A program made the position numbers and the translations under genes. This document shows positions 11,831 to 22,762 of a DNA stretch of 64,000 bases, piece after piece. Under the pieces are notes generated by a model. That model searched no databases. It was not told where the DNA came from and worked only from the letters and a program-made list of their open reading frames with translations. Source of the stretch: Forficula auricularia. Lineage: Eukaryota; Arthropoda; Insecta; Dermaptera; Forficulidae. The stretch lies in contig JALMQS010000099.1 of assembly GCA_024734495.1 (NCBI GenBank), forward strand, positions 65,198,291 to 65,262,290. The letters are read 5' to 3'. Every line of letters starts with the position of its first letter. The stretch's first letter is position 1.

Positions 11831-11938
11831 CCAAAGAAAAAAAATCATCCGAGAGATAGAGGACTGATACCATTAAACAGTGCACTTGCTATTCTTTTGT
11901 TCACCATGAAGAAGAAGCTTCAAATGGCAAACAGCACC

Positions 11939-12175
11939 CGAGGGGTGATCCGCGATTGGAAGTATTTTGGAAGTAAATGGAAATATTTGGAAGTACTTGG
12001 AAACATTTGAAAGTACTTGGGAATATTTGGAAGTACTTGGAGAAATTTGGAAGTAGGTACTTGGAAATATTTGGAAGTACTTGGAAATATTTGGAAGTAG
12101 GTACTTGGAAATATTTGGAAGTATGTTACAAGTGGAAGTAGGTTTACAGCATATTAGGTCGCGGTTCACCCCTCG
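11939..12175. repeat. CGAGGGGTGA MITE with internal GGAAGTA array
   Basis: The termini are CGAGGGGTGATCCGCGATTGG and the mirror GGTCGCGGTTCACCCCTCG. A perfect 8-bp duplication, ACAGCACC, flanks it (11931-11938 and 12176-12183). The interior is about ten copies of a 20-bp-class unit built on GGAAGTACTTGGAAATATTT. The longest open frame here simply translates this array. Confidence 0.85.
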
Positions 12176-12345
12176 ACAGCACCCATCCAGCAGATTTTCA
12201 ACCCTTTTATTAATGAGTAGGTACCTACTAACAAAAATCGAATTCAAAATTTGAAGTAAAATATCACAAATAAAAAAAATCTATTGGATTAAATTTTTTT
12301 TGTAATATCAGTGCAATTTTTGAGAGATGTTTGGTGGGGGTAAGC

Positions 12346-12654
12346 CGAGGGGTGAACTACGACCCAATATCGTGTACACATACTTCCACACCCACTTTCA
12401 TTTCCAAGTTGAAGACAATAGATGAATGGCCATTATCCGAGGGGTGATCCGCGATTGGAAGTAGGCGTACCCCTCTTTTTAATTATTTTGGAAGTAGGTA
12501 CTTGGAAATATTTGGAAGTACAATTGGAAGTAGGTGTACAGCATATTAGGTCACGGTTCACCCTCGGCATTATCTAATGAATTTCAAAATAATTATATAT
12601 ATAATAATTCCAAAAAACGTGTACACCTAATTTCAATCGCCGTTCACCCCTCGG
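12346..12654. repeat. CGAGGGGTGA MITE (outer, interrupted)
   Basis: It starts CGAGGGGTGAACTACGACC and ends GTTCACCCCTCGG, with the perfect 8-bp duplication GGGTAAGC on both sides. Its interior (GTGTACAC, CATTTCCAAGT, GAAGACAATAGATGA) matches the member at 29418-29564. It is split by the nested element at 12438-12566. Confidence 0.8.
12438..12566. repeat. Nested CGAGGGGTGA MITE
   Basis: A 129-bp member with the GGAAGTA interior has inserted into the outer MITE. The flanks are CCATTATC and GCATTATC (7 of 8 identical). The related element at 29418-29564 has a single CCATTATC at the matching place, so it shows the site before insertion. Confidence 0.85.
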
Positions 12655-13947
12655 GGGTAAGCCGACTGATTTCCGACTGACTATACAATAAATATGTATA
12701 CTTTTCTCGCACGATGTGTATAAAGTTCCACTTTCCCTCACATTTATTATTTAATTATATATTCACAGCGACAACGATTCTTATAAACGACGACTTCAAT
12801 GTTCAATCCATGTAACCTCTGTCATCATTAAGTATTATTTATATTAATTAAAGTGATTATTACTTAGTCAGTGCTTAAAATAATGGATCATACGTTAGAA
12901 AAAACACTTAGGATGCCAGATCTTACAGTCTCTCAGTTGGTATTACAAAAAATATTGTGTATAGCACGGGCATAGTGAAATCACCCTACATTCAGGGTTA
13001 CGTCAATAGCTTCGTCTTATACTACATTCGCCTGAATATTCATGTGAAACTCGGTACTTGCCTTACGAGTAATCAGATGAATGTAGTATAAGCTCATGTG
13101 GTAGCTCTCGATTTACCCTTGTCATATCTACTATAAACTATTCTAAAAGAATTTGGTAGTGAGATTTTGAGGGTTTAGGAAACTTACATGTTTAAACATT
13201 TTCAACTCAAAATTATATAAAAGGGAGTGGGATATGTCATTGATATTCGTTGCGGTTTTGTAAATTTTTGACTATCAATTTCTATATAGGTACTTTCCAA
13301 CAGATTTTTGGAGATTGAATTGTTACACCTAATTTCTGAAATCGCTTATTTTATGTTTTAGAAACTTAAACATTTTGATACTAGAACAAGCATTCTACGG
13401 GTTTTCCTTTTTTGTTATTTTGGGTAATGGATATATCATCATAATCCAGTAAACAAAATGAAAGACAGCTTTAAAATTAAATTTCTTAACGTTTCAGGTA
13501 TTTCTCTAATCAAATTCTTTGGATTTTAGCTTACCGCCTGATAAAATTTATAATGTGCTGAATGATCCATAATTATCGTGTTTGGTACTTTTCAGAATTA
13601 TTTTTAGTCTTTTTGAGATTCGAAAAGGTTGAAAAATTCAAGATTATTCCATTTTAAAAGGAAAATATTAGGGAGATTTTCACAAAATTCAAGGGTTGGA
13701 TTGGAGCCAAAACTACTTGTGGATATATGGGCTTTGCAATATTGGCAATTGTGGGATTCAGGAAAGATGCAAACCTTCTTTCCAGGAAATAATTAATTAC
13801 TAGAATGTCCCGCAGCACTCTGGCCCAGACTCTCGTCTTTTTAAAATAGAATAACAATAATATACAATATACTCAAGATTTTTTACATGGTTTTAAAATA
13901 ACACGGTCCAAAAAAAAACTTTTTTACATGGTTTATTTACCCTAAGC
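12655..13947. other. Gene-free AT-rich stretch with one small hairpin
   Basis: Only a short inverted repeat (ACTACATTC / GAATGTAGT, about 13013-13092) is visible. No coding region or transposon terminus is supported. Confidence 0.4.
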
Positions 13948-14256
13948 CAGTGGTTCTCAACCGGAAGGAATTCCACCCCAAGGATGAAATTTTAATATTT
14001 CAAGAAGGGAATTAATCTGCATTCAAATTTCAAAAGTTTTTAAAGAACGTAAGTACAAAGAACTGGCAAAAAACAGCTTAGATTTCTCATTAGGTAAATA
14101 TTAATTATCTTTATATCTAAATATGATATACCTTGTATTTTCAATATTCAAAGCATAAATTATTTGAAATAACCGTTTTGATTTAGAAAATTTTGGAAAG
14201 TGTGGGAACAAAATTGCAGAAAGGGTTCATTGGAAGAAAAAGGTTGAGAACCTCTG
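13948..14256. repeat. hAT-type MITE
   Basis: The termini CAGTGGTTCTCAACCGG and GGTTGAGAACCTCTG are inverted copies of a classic hAT end. The 8-bp flanks CCCTAAGC and CTCTAAAC match at 6 of 8 positions. The interior is AT-rich and non-coding. A related terminus closes the element at 50955-51714. Confidence 0.75.
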
Positions 14257-14400
14257 CTCTAAACGATTTCAAAATTATTTATCTGTTGGTAACAAACCAA
14301 TATGTTATAATATTGGCTTGCTATAACAACAAAACGAGTTTCCCTATATCCAATCGCGTAAATGAACCCATGAGAAATAACAGATCAAATATTTCTAATT

Positions 14401-14450
14401 AAAAGACTGATGATGAAGGTCAAGCCTTTGAAAATATAGTCTCTAACAAA
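14401..14450 (+). ncRNA. Hammerhead-ribozyme-like motif
   Basis: CTGATGA (14407-14413) is followed by one U, a helix II GAAGG/CCUUU closed by a short loop, and GAAA (14430-14433). Helix III is weak (AAUAUAGU). The predicted cleavage site is GTC|TC at 14441/14442, and helix I begins AGA/UCU. It is the sister of the better-preserved copy at 35149. It is followed by an AACAAATAAATTA-type tail. Confidence 0.5.
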
Positions 14451-14491
14451 TAAATTACATAGAGGTATATACATATTTATATTTGTATATA

Positions 14492-14927
14492 CAGTCGACT
14501 CTAGATAATTCGAATTTTTCGATAATTCGAACTCTTCAGCTGTTATCTTCGGCAATCGATGCTGTGTATTTTGATACAGTCGGTAACTCGAAATCCTTTT
14601 CGTAACAAGAAGGGGAGAGAACGTTCTATAATTCGAACTAGGCCACTTCCCCTCTTTATAATTCGAATTTTTCCTAGCAATGTTTACTCCTCATTTTCCG
14701 CGTAAATATGTAATTTTGTTGTTCTTTTTTGTCGTTTTCATTATTTTTACTTTTTTACTTGAGGCTATATATTAAATTTATGTTAGCTCATACCTACATA
14801 TTTTCAAAAATATAATAAAAACTCTTAATAATCGGATTTTTTTCTTTTTCTCTTGATAATTCAAACTTCTTGATAATTCGAATATTTCTTGTAGTCCCTT
14901 GGATTTCGAATTATCGAGAGTCGACTG
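14492..14927. repeat. Tigger/pogo-type MITE
   Basis: The terminal inverted repeats are CAGTCGACTCTAGATAATTCG and CGAATTATCGAGAGTCGACTG, each flanked by TA (14490-14491 and 14928-14929). ATAATTCGAA blocks repeat inside near both ends. No transposase frame is present. The layout parallels the Tigger-like element at 48195-48615. Confidence 0.8.
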
Positions 14928-15039
14928 TAGTATATGTATATTATTTAAATCAAGCAGAGGACTGCTTCTTTGAATCAACAACTCTGCTAGTCTCAGGTAA
15001 ACAAAAATTTTTCATTTATAACTTTGTTATATTTACTGA

Positions 15040-15400
15040 TTTTAGCCCTGCGGGTTGGGCGTAGAATAGACCCGCAGTACTCCCTGCTTGTCGTAAGAGG
15101 CGACTAATGGGGAAAGGGTAGATGGGACTCTTCAGCCTTGATCGGCCGCCCGTCAAGGGGGAAAAACACTAAACAAATTAGGGGTGAAGCCCTTTTAGGC
15201 ACTTGATGGCCAAACTTGACACTCCTGTGGTAGTTTCTGCATTGTGGGTGACTTCAGACATGTTGTTCACCTTCCCTCTGACTCCGTCAGCTCGAACGAG
15301 ACTCTTTACTTCCATAGATAGAGCCAAGGCAGAGTTGTTTGGGAGCTCTTTCCTTACACCATTGTCCGCCAGTTCAAAAAAAACCCATTATTATTATCTT
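15040..15400 (+). repeat. Dispersed repeat with CTTGTCGTAAGAGGCGACTA core
   Basis: The core at about 15083-15108 (CCCTGCTTGTCGTAAGAGGC) recurs in reverse at 58350-58385. I have seen this sequence repeatedly in insect genomes as part of a dispersed, probably LINE-associated repeat, but I cannot name the family. The short open frame at 15203-15445 has no domain. Confidence 0.45.
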
Positions 15401-15555
15401 AAGTCAGGGTTGTACTTACTGAGGATTCTCATAGGCGTTAATTAAAAACAAAATATTGTTTTTCAGCAATTTTTAATTCACATCGTTTAATTTATCCAAA
15501 TATTTCGGAAACTTTACAATATTCCTTTTTCAGTGAACCTCCTCCCAAATCATCA

Positions 15556-16246
15556 TATCTGCTCCGTCTCCAAAATTTGAATACAGAGCCAGCGTTATTT
15601 TATTCTGACCTTAAAAAATTATACCAATAATAAATATATCGTCTAAAAATAAAAGTAAATAAATATTATATGCAATATTCATTTACTATGAGTTATAATT
15701 TTGTACTTTCTTGAAGTTGAGCTTTCAGCTCGAAATATATTAAAAAAATTTACATCTTTTATTTTTTTAATTTTAATGTGAAACAAGTGACCTAGAATCC
15801 TTAACTCATAGTAAATGAATATTAGTATATAATTATTTACTTTTATCTTTATTAAAGATGTTTCACCTTGCACCAACACCACAATCTCTACTAATCATAA
15901 ATATATCGTCGCTGATCTTACAAAACCTCGTAAGTCCTAAATTCAAAGTTTCCAGAAAACAAGAAAAACCATTTTAAACACCAATACAAACAAATACAAT
16001 GCAATATTTATTATTTGTCCGTAGAGAGAAATTAAATTGGAATAGAATAATAAGGTTTCAATATACAGATGCACAGTGTAAAGTTGGTATAAACGTATAA
16101 TACGTATTTGACCGAAAAATCTGACTTACGAGGTTTTGTAAGATCAGCGACGATATATTTCTTTATGGATGTTTTAATAAACTAACTCAATTAAGTGCAC
16201 TTTGGATCTGTATTTAAATTTCTGGAGACGGAGCAGATAGATAGAT
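15556..16246. repeat. Nested foldback elements
   Basis: Three inverted repeats are arranged in and beside one another. The outer arms are at 15557-15590 and 16203-16238 (CTGCTCCGTCTCCA / GGAGACGGAGCAG). A hairpin at 15656-15842 is built on TTCATTTACTATGAGTTA. A third pair at 15891-15945 and 16122-16165 uses ATATATCGTCGCTGATCTTA. This suggests successive insertions of foldback elements. Confidence 0.65.
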
Positions 16247-16249
16247 AGA

Positions 16250-16710
16250 TTTTATTTTGTTTTGAGAATGATATTCTCCTGGAGCATAAAAGATACAAAT
16301 TATATTAGATTAAAAATCTGTTTTCCAAATTCAACCAAGAGAGTACAAAAAATAATTACATTTAACATTAAAAAAATAAAAGGAAAAAATTATTAAAATT
16401 AATTGACAATATGAAATCAAATTACAAAAAAACATAAATATATCACAGAAGGATCAGCATGGAGAATTTTTTTTTAATATAACAACTCAGCCTCACTCCA
16501 CCCATCAACCGGCCCTCTGCTGACTCATTAATAGATCAAAATACTTTGCCTTAAAAGCGCCGAGTGACCTCGCCCCCCTCACACTTGCTGGAATTTTATA
16601 CTATAGCTTCACGGAATAAACAGAAAATGACCTAGCATAGGATGATGTCCTATGTAAGGGAATTTGAAGGTCCAGACCATACGTCCGCAAAGCTCTGGAG
16701 CTTACAGAGG
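16250..16710 (-). pseudogene. LINE reverse transcriptase C-terminal relic
   Basis: On the minus strand the frames spell a jockey/CR1-like ORF2 C-terminus. A RTYGLDL...RTSSYARSFSVYSVK stretch leads into an IPASV and SLGAFKAKYFD-like stretch. Stops and frame changes interrupt it, so it is a dead 3' fragment. An AT-rich 3' tail runs toward 16300. Confidence 0.5.
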
Positions 16711-16945
16711 TTTTAAACAGAAATTTTTAAAAATAAGTATTCAGGAGACTTGCTCTCAAACAGATTGTAAAGAAAAATTCCCAAAATATAATCTGCCTTC
16801 TTTAGATAAGGTGATTTGGGTGGAGAAGGAATACTGTAAAATTTGGATTAATTTAAATCCCCATTTGAATTTAAAATTGCTGAAAAAGAAGCTTTTGTTT
16901 TTATTTAACACCCATTATTATTATATTTACTCATAATAAATATTT

Positions 16946-17177
16946 AGAGTGTAAACCTGCTGACTCACAATAAGGATATTTTCCAGGACAGACAAAAATC
17001 ACACCAAATTTAATATTGTTGTTATGGAAAGAAACTATTTTTCACATATTTTTTTCTAAAACTTACGATCGTAATTTTAAGTAGCAGTTTTACTTTGACG
17101 ATGCTGTATCTCTTTTTCTTTCGAACGGTATTAATATGTCATATATGATAAAAATGGATTTAGCAGGTTTACACTCC
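16946..17177. repeat. MITE, TIR GGAGTGTAAACCTGCT
   Basis: The left end GAGTGTAAACCTGCT and right end AGCAGGTTTACACTCC are inverted repeats. The 232-bp element is nearly identical in order to 59894-60124, sharing GGATATTTT(A/C)CAGGACAG, TTACGATCGTAATTTTAAG and TTCGAACGGTATTAATATGT. No coding is seen. Target duplication is uncertain. Confidence 0.8.
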
Positions 17178-17319
17178 AAGGAGACGTTATATTAAGGTAG
17201 TTCTTTCACAAATGCAAAAATTCAACAAGTCTTTGAAACTTGGAATATAAGTCATTAAAAAGCATAATACACATACTGTTTAAATTTGAAGACGATTTAC
17301 CACACCAACAATAAATAAC

Positions 17320-17460
17320 TTATGAGGGAATTTTTAGTTAGGTTTCACAAAGGAAATATTTCCTTTTTGTGAAACCTAACCTAGAAAATTCTCCTCATAA
17401 GTTACTTATAATGTTTCACCTAGAACCGACACCTAAATCCTTAAAAATTACCAACAATAA
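17320..17460. repeat. Palindrome with GTGAAACCTAAC ends
   Basis: GTTAGGTTTCACAAAGGAAA faces its reverse complement immediately, forming a near-perfect hairpin centred at 17355. The sequence after it (TTTCACCTAGAACC-ACACCTA) matches the tails of the foldback, hammerhead-bearing elements at 40540-41222, so it belongs to that group but lacks a ribozyme core. Confidence 0.6.
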
Positions 17461-18954
17461 ATAATTGTAATTAAAGATGACATTTTTAACATAGGGTAGA
17501 TAGGGAAAGGGTGGGGATTTGATCATTATTTTATTTTTTTTCATTGAAGGACTTTAGCCATCTTGATGAAAAACTAATATTTGTTAGAGTAATATAATTC
17601 GGAGTAACTTAAAAAAAAATTGAAATTATTTACCACGTAGATTTGATAAAAACAAAAAAAAACATATTTGGGGGATTATTTTTAGGGGAGGGGATATAAT
17701 CACAATGGCTTGGAAACGATCGGGCTAGTATGTGTGTATCCATATAGAGATTTCGTAGTGTGAGTGGTCACTCACGTTAAAAAAACATAACCTAAAATTT
17801 TTAGTTCCGTTCATATTTATAGAGTTGTTACGAGGCTAAAGCTTTTTGTGTGAATTGTTCGGTAGTGGTTTTTGATCATTGTCTTAATAATTTGTTCATT
17901 TTTTTTATTTTTTAATCCGTGTTAGTGGTCCAGCTGAATTTAAAATAATAAATTTAGTGTTTAGAAAGACTGGCGCCCGTGGCTTAAACTTTAAAAAAAA
18001 AGGTCTCTACTTTGGTTGACCTCTCTTCTTTCGATAAATATATACAATTTTTGCCAGGCGATGTCTCCATCGCTCTCCGTCAAGTGTCCTGTCTGGTATG
18101 ATTTAAGAGGCTTTCTAGCGTGTATAGCGTCTAGCGTATAGCGTGGGGTCTCGAGCCCCACGTAGGGCTGTCTGTCTGTGGGTTAATGCCTCCCCGAGGG
18201 CTGATAGCCATATCCCTAATTGAAAATGATGGAGGGCTCGGCCGGCAAGCCCTCTTCCGAGATATTGACTTATTTGCAAATTGCACCGTAAGCCTATTGA
18301 TTGCCGGCATTGCCCCCCCCCCGGCCCCTCCACCCCGATAAAACTGTCCTTGGATGAATAATGAGTTGCGATTTAAAAACAGACCGAGAGAGAGAGAGGG
18401 GTTTCTTCAAGTTGGTCTATTTGTTTTCCCAGATGAATCACAAGTTTTAGTATAAAGCGTAATATTTTCTTTCTTCCCAGACCCCCCCCTCCCCCCAAGC
18501 GCAATTTCACTTTGTCTTCATTACTCAAGCAAATTTAATTAGAAAAGATGTTTTTAAAAAGGTGTCTTAAATAAATCTTCATTTCCATTTTATGTTTCGA
18601 GCTCTTTATTTTTAGAAAGTTAATTCGATTTCACCAATTATGCAAACAGATGGCAAACGAGGAGGGAGGAAAATAAATACCTAACCTGCACTGTTAGATT
18701 TCTTTTTAATTCTATAATTCTTCTATACTGTTGGGGTCATGCTTTTGACTCCGGACGCATTTAATTTTGCTGTAGAATGTTTATTTGAAGATAATATTCA
18801 TTGAGAACTTCATGACTTTATTTCTTTATAGAATATCTTTAAATAATTAAGAGATATTTTTTTAATTTTGTTAAATTATATTCGTTACATACTAGTTCGG
18901 GGTCATTTATAATTCCACATTTTATACATCATTCTTTATTTTGATGTAACATTA
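17461..18954. other. Gene-free stretch with a GC-rich island at 18045-18350
   Basis: Most of the stretch is AT-rich and unrecognised. Positions 18045-18350 are much richer in G+C and contain short palindromes (GTGGGGTCTCGAGCCCCAC at 18143-18161). No coding domain or transposon end could be linked to the island. It could be a conserved non-coding element or an unfamiliar insertion. Confidence 0.35.
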
Positions 18955-20157
18955 TCTTTATTATATTAAACGAGCAAATCTTGTGTATATATATCCAATC
19001 GGTTTCTCGAAAACGGCTCTAACGATTTCGATGAAATTCACGGGTTAGGAGGGTTTTGTGTTGGCGATTCGATCTGTCACGGTCTCATCTTCGGCTGAGT
19101 TGTTTTTGATGGGTTTTTTGTTAATTGAAATAATTATTCACAGGTGGTTGTCTCGATAAAAATGTATATTTACATTTTTATTCAATTTCCTTTTAATTTT
19201 TCATTGGTTTTTTAATTTTAAATTCCACTAATAGATCAATACAAATATTATTATATATATTAAAAGTTAGCAAATTTAATTGATTGATAGAAAAAGGATG
19301 GGGAAGGATGAGGAGTACCAATCGACTTGATTGGGGAATAATGGAATTGAAATAATTATCGGAAAAGAGGTTTTTTTATCTAATTAGATTTTTCCTCTTA
19401 TTAAAAACAAGGACTAAAGATGATAAGGACACTCGATGGTGGAGAAGTAATCTCCGGAGTCGAAGCTAAAATACAATGTATACATTAATTCATGTAAAAT
19501 AATTGGTTTAATAAAAATAAAAAAAAAAAAAAAAATTAATTGATTAAAGATCGAGTTATAAATCCCACAAACGTATTTTTGCTAAATTAGAATTTGGCAA
19601 TTTAATTGTGAACTCAAAAATTGTGGTGGGAATTGGGGAGAAATATGGAATTGGAATAATTATCGGAAAAGAGGTTTTTTTATTTAATTAGTTTTTTCCT
19701 CTTATTAAAAACAAGGACTAAAAAGATGATCAAGGACAGTCGATGGTGGAGAAGTAATCTCCGGAGTCGAAGCTCACATACAATGTATACATTAACTTAT
19801 GTAAAATAATTGGTTTAATAAAATTTATAAAAAAAAAACTCAAAAATTGTTATTTAATAAAAAAAAATTATGACACGGTATTTATTTATATACCTATACA
19901 TATATACACATAATCTTTGGGCCGCTACAAGGCTTGATATGCAATAACCGGGTGAGGGGGTTGGGGCGAGGGTGGAGGTGACGGTGAGGGAGATGTGGGG
20001 GTGCAGTGGTGAGGGGTACGGGGGGCGAGGGAAGTGGTTTAGGGGGTGGGGCGGAATTGGGGTGGAGGAGTGCAGGAGGTGGGGGTTCGGGGATTTATAT
20101 ATAGCTTTTAGCCGAAGAAAAAAGTTACCGAGCATCGCTCGGTGGCCAGGTACTTAT
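18955..20157 (+). mobile_element. Non-autonomous Helitron with G-rich 3' tract
   Basis: The 5' end is TCTTTATTATATTAAACGAGC at 18955, preceded by A. The TTTCTCGAAAACGGCTCTAACG and GATCTGTCACGGTCTCATC blocks follow. A roughly 200-bp unit is tandemly repeated (19333-19530 and 19634-19835), each ending in poly-A. The region at 19961-20092 is a strand-biased GGGGTG tract. The 3' hairpin ACCGAGC-ATC-GCTCGGT (20126-20142) is followed by GGCCAGGTACTTA. No Rep/Hel coding is present. The last few bases are uncertain because CTTA rather than CTRR is found. Confidence 0.7.
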
Positions 20158-22197
20158 TATTATTTGTTTATCAGCGCGTCGACTACTATGGTCATTTGAG
20201 CCATCACGTAGGTAAGAATAATTTCCTCGATACTTTCCGACACCCGACACCCCATCAAGACAACCTAGAACCGTCTTCGCCGGGGCACAGCCAGGCAAGC
20301 ATAAATGAATCCTGACCGATTCCATTGTGCCGGGATCCAGGCTGCCGCAGAAAGGCCTCTAGGGACGGAAAATACTACTAGGTTACTATCTCGATATGCC
20401 AAATATGGTATACAACAAGAAGAAGACCATTGTTCATGGAGTTCTTTGGTGTAACATTTTTTATACAAGTACATTAGAACATAGTACGATATTTATCTAT
20501 TTCAACTCAATTAATAGGTGTCGCAAAGTCATATAACTTCTATTTGGAATGTTTAACGTCGATTAAAATTATTTCCAGCTTGTCCATATTTAATGGCCAG
20601 CAGAAGTCTAATTTACCTTGACTAAGAGAGAAATAGCCAAACCGATAATAATTCTCTTCATCAAGCATACACTTAAATCAATTCACAAAAAACTTATAAT
20701 TCATCCTTCTTCAAAAATTCACAAATAAAAAAAATCAAAACAAAAAATCTTTAAATTGAACAACCCTTAATTAATATCCATACTTGATGGCTTACATGCC
20801 TTAAGCATTCCATCAACGCCTGGACTCGCCTAGCTCTTACGCAGCTTTCATTCAACTACGCCCAACCGGTTCCCTAAATACAGGCGCACCAACGTCATAA
20901 ATCAAGTTTAAATTAAGACTACACTTTAAGATTTTTAATTTGTACAGTTAATTATTTATATTTTATAAATCAATACTTTTCTTATAAGTAGAAAAAAATT
21001 GCTTCGCATTCGATAAAGTATATAAAAACATTCGACTTTCGCTTAGAACCTCAACCATTTCTTTAAAATCATATCCATTGAAATGGAAAACATCTTTCAT
21101 AACTCCCATTTACAAAGACGGTGATAAATCTAATATACCTAATTACCGTCCCATATCAACACTATCCTCAATACCCAAAATCCTCGATAGTTTAATAACC
21201 AATAAATTAACTCCTCTCTTTAAAAATATAATTCACACGGAACAGCATGGCTTCACCCAGGGACAATCAACTCTCACAAATCTAATTACATACGAACATT
21301 TTCTCAATACCTACTTTGAACAAAAATTACAGGTTGACTCTATCTATACGGATCTCAGCAAAGCATTCGACACAGTCAACCACAATCTACTTCTCCAGAA
21401 ACTAAATCTCCTCGGGGTAGAGGGAACTCTACATCTCTGGCTTTCCGGTTATCTGATGAATAGAAAATGTACTGTCAAAATTCGAAATAACCTCTCCCAT
21501 GAATTTGTCGCTCACTCAGGAGTTCCTCAAGGATCTCATTTAGGGCCATTGCTTTTTCTAATATTCTTCAACGATGTTTTGACTGTCTTTAATGATGTGA
21601 ATGTCCTCCTCCTGGCTGATGACTTGAAAATGTTTAAAGTTATTCATTCTATAAATGATTGTCAAACTCTACAATTAAATTTGAATAATTTCAATGCCTG
21701 GTGCACTGATAATGGTCTCAAACTGAACGAAACCAAGTGTAAATTCATAAACTTCTCCAGGGCAACAAATTTGTTAAAATTTACATATTCAATAGATAAC
21801 TACAAATTACTAAGCGTTGATAATATTAGGGACTTGGGTGTGATCTTCGATACTAAATTGACATTCGTCCCACACATAAATAACATTGTTAGTAAAGCTC
21901 GTAAAACCTTGGGTTTCATCACGCGGATAACCTCATCCTTTCGAAACATAGATGCCCTCAAATTCTTGTTCGCTGCTCTCGTGAGAAGTAAACTTGAATA
22001 CTGCAGTGTAATATGGAATCCCTACTATGAAATACATAAGACATCCTTGGAAAGAGTCCAGCATAAATTTTTGAGGACGGTTAATTATAAACTAGGCATA
22101 AGTATAGATAATCTAAATTATGACTATCTAATTTCACACCTGAAACTCAACACACTGGAACAACGACGTGAATACAATGACATTTCCTTCCTGCTTA
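20087..22197 (+). repeat. Left arm of a 2.1 kb inverted duplication
   Basis: This segment is repeated in reverse complement at 26620-28735 with only scattered substitutions and a 6-bp indel in the reverse transcriptase. The arm includes the end of the Helitron at 18955-20157, a 900-bp non-coding leader and most of the reverse transcriptase. Homology stops at CCTGCTT near 22197. Confidence 0.85.
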
Positions 22198-22385
22198 AAC
22201 TTATTTCTGACAAAATCGTGTGTCCAAAAATTCTATCTAAACTAAATTTTAGAATCCCATCACATAGCACGAGATCCCAAGATATGTTTGTAGTTCCACA
22301 TCACTCGACTAACTTCGGTAAAACCATCGCCATTGACAGAATTCAAACACTAGCAAATGAATTTTACTTATGGAAAGTGGTGTAG
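20988..22385 (+). CDS. LINE reverse transcriptase, partial (jockey/CR1-like ORF2)
   Basis: The frame is open from just after a stop at 20985 to the stop at 22385, about 465 codons. It carries reverse-transcriptase motifs in order: SFITPIYKDGD and NYRPIS (fingers), HGFTQGQST, TDLSKAFDTVNH (catalytic D), SGVPQGSHLGPLLF, and LLADDLKMF (catalytic ADD), then a thumb and C-terminal SKLEYCSVIWNP block. The order and wording match non-LTR elements often labelled jockey-like. The endonuclease, ORF1 and the first reverse-transcriptase segment are missing, so the copy is 5' truncated; a TTG at 21078 and upstream codons are in frame but no true start is expected. The LINE 3' end is at about 23018. Catalytic residues are intact, but it could not retrotranspose by itself without the endonuclease. 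Confidence 0.85.
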   Translation, partial: VEKNCFAFDKVYKNIRLSLRTSTISLKSYPLKWKTSFITPIYKDGDKSNIPNYRPISTLSSIPKILDSLITNKLTPLFKNIIHTEQHGFTQGQSTLTNLITYEHFLNTYFEQKLQVDSIYTDLSKAFDTVNHNLLLQKLNLLGVEGTLHLWLSGYLMNRKCTVKIRNNLSHEFVAHSGVPQGSHLGPLLFLIFFNDVLTVFNDVNVLLLADDLKMFKVIHSINDCQTLQLNLNNFNAWCTDNGLKLNETKCKFINFSRATNLLKFTYSIDNYKLLSVDNIRDLGVIFDTKLTFVPHINNIVSKARKTLGFITRITSSFRNIDALKFLFAALVRSKLEYCSVIWNPYYEIHKTSLERVQHKFLRTVNYKLGISIDNLNYDYLISHLKLNTLEQRREYNDISFLLKLISDKIVCPKILSKLNFRIPSHSTRSQDMFVVPHHSTNFGKTIAIDRIQTLANEFYLWKVV

Positions 22386-22399
22386 GTTTTAGGTGAAAC

Positions 22400-22762
22400 A
22401 TGATGTTAGTTAATAGAGTAAAGGGTGTGTATTAATATTCATATTTACTTAGATTTCTTATATTTACATTTATATATTTTATAATTAAAAAAGGAAAATC
22501 TTTGTAAAACAATTTTTTAAATTTTAATTTCATTGGTGTTTTTCTTGTGTTAGGTTGGTATTTAAGATTTGAATGTTATATTTTGTTATATTGGTAACCA
22601 TGATTTGAATGTCAAGAATGGTGACCACTCGTTCAATTATTATTAGTACTAACTTGTAAACTCCTGATGATGGACTAATAATCCGAAATATATTGAGTTT
22701 GTATAAACCTCTTTGAGTTTTATTTCATTCAATGTGAAACTACACACCCTTTACTCTATTAA
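22400..22762 (+). mobile_element. Foldback insertion with hammerhead, inside LINE 3' region
   Basis: The ends GTTAATAGAGTAAAGGGTGTG (about 22409) and its exact reverse complement (about 22739-22760) enclose the insertion. It contains a hammerhead-like motif followed by TTTTATTTCATTCAATGTGAAAC. It lies between the stop of the reverse transcriptase and the LINE tail, so it probably inserted into the LINE. Similar head-tail layouts are seen at 3598, 40540 and 61015. Confidence 0.6.
22657..22702 (+). ncRNA. Hammerhead-ribozyme-like motif (best helix I)
   Basis: Helix I is AAACUC/GAGUUU, six perfect pairs (22658-22663 with 22695-22700). The core CTGATGA is at 22664-22670, followed by a U, then helix II GGA/UCC, then GAAA (22685-22688). 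Helix III is minimal (AU/AU), and the cleavage triplet is AUU with predicted cut at 22694/22695. All conserved core positions of a type I hammerhead are present, with one extra base between CUGAUGA and helix II. Confidence 0.65.

Noticed and set aside
11559..11885. Overlapping open frames on both strands in the GC-rich block
   Set aside because: Both strands are open because the block is GC-rich and ends in poly-A; no domain or codon bias supports a gene.
7290..12160. CRISPR-like array of GGAAGTA units
   Set aside because: The units are contiguous with no unique spacers and lie inside MITEs; the DNA is eukaryotic.
20480..20987. ORF1 or endonuclease of the LINE upstream of the reverse transcriptase
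   Set aside because: The stretch has frequent stops in all plus frames and no recognisable motif; the LINE is 5' truncated.
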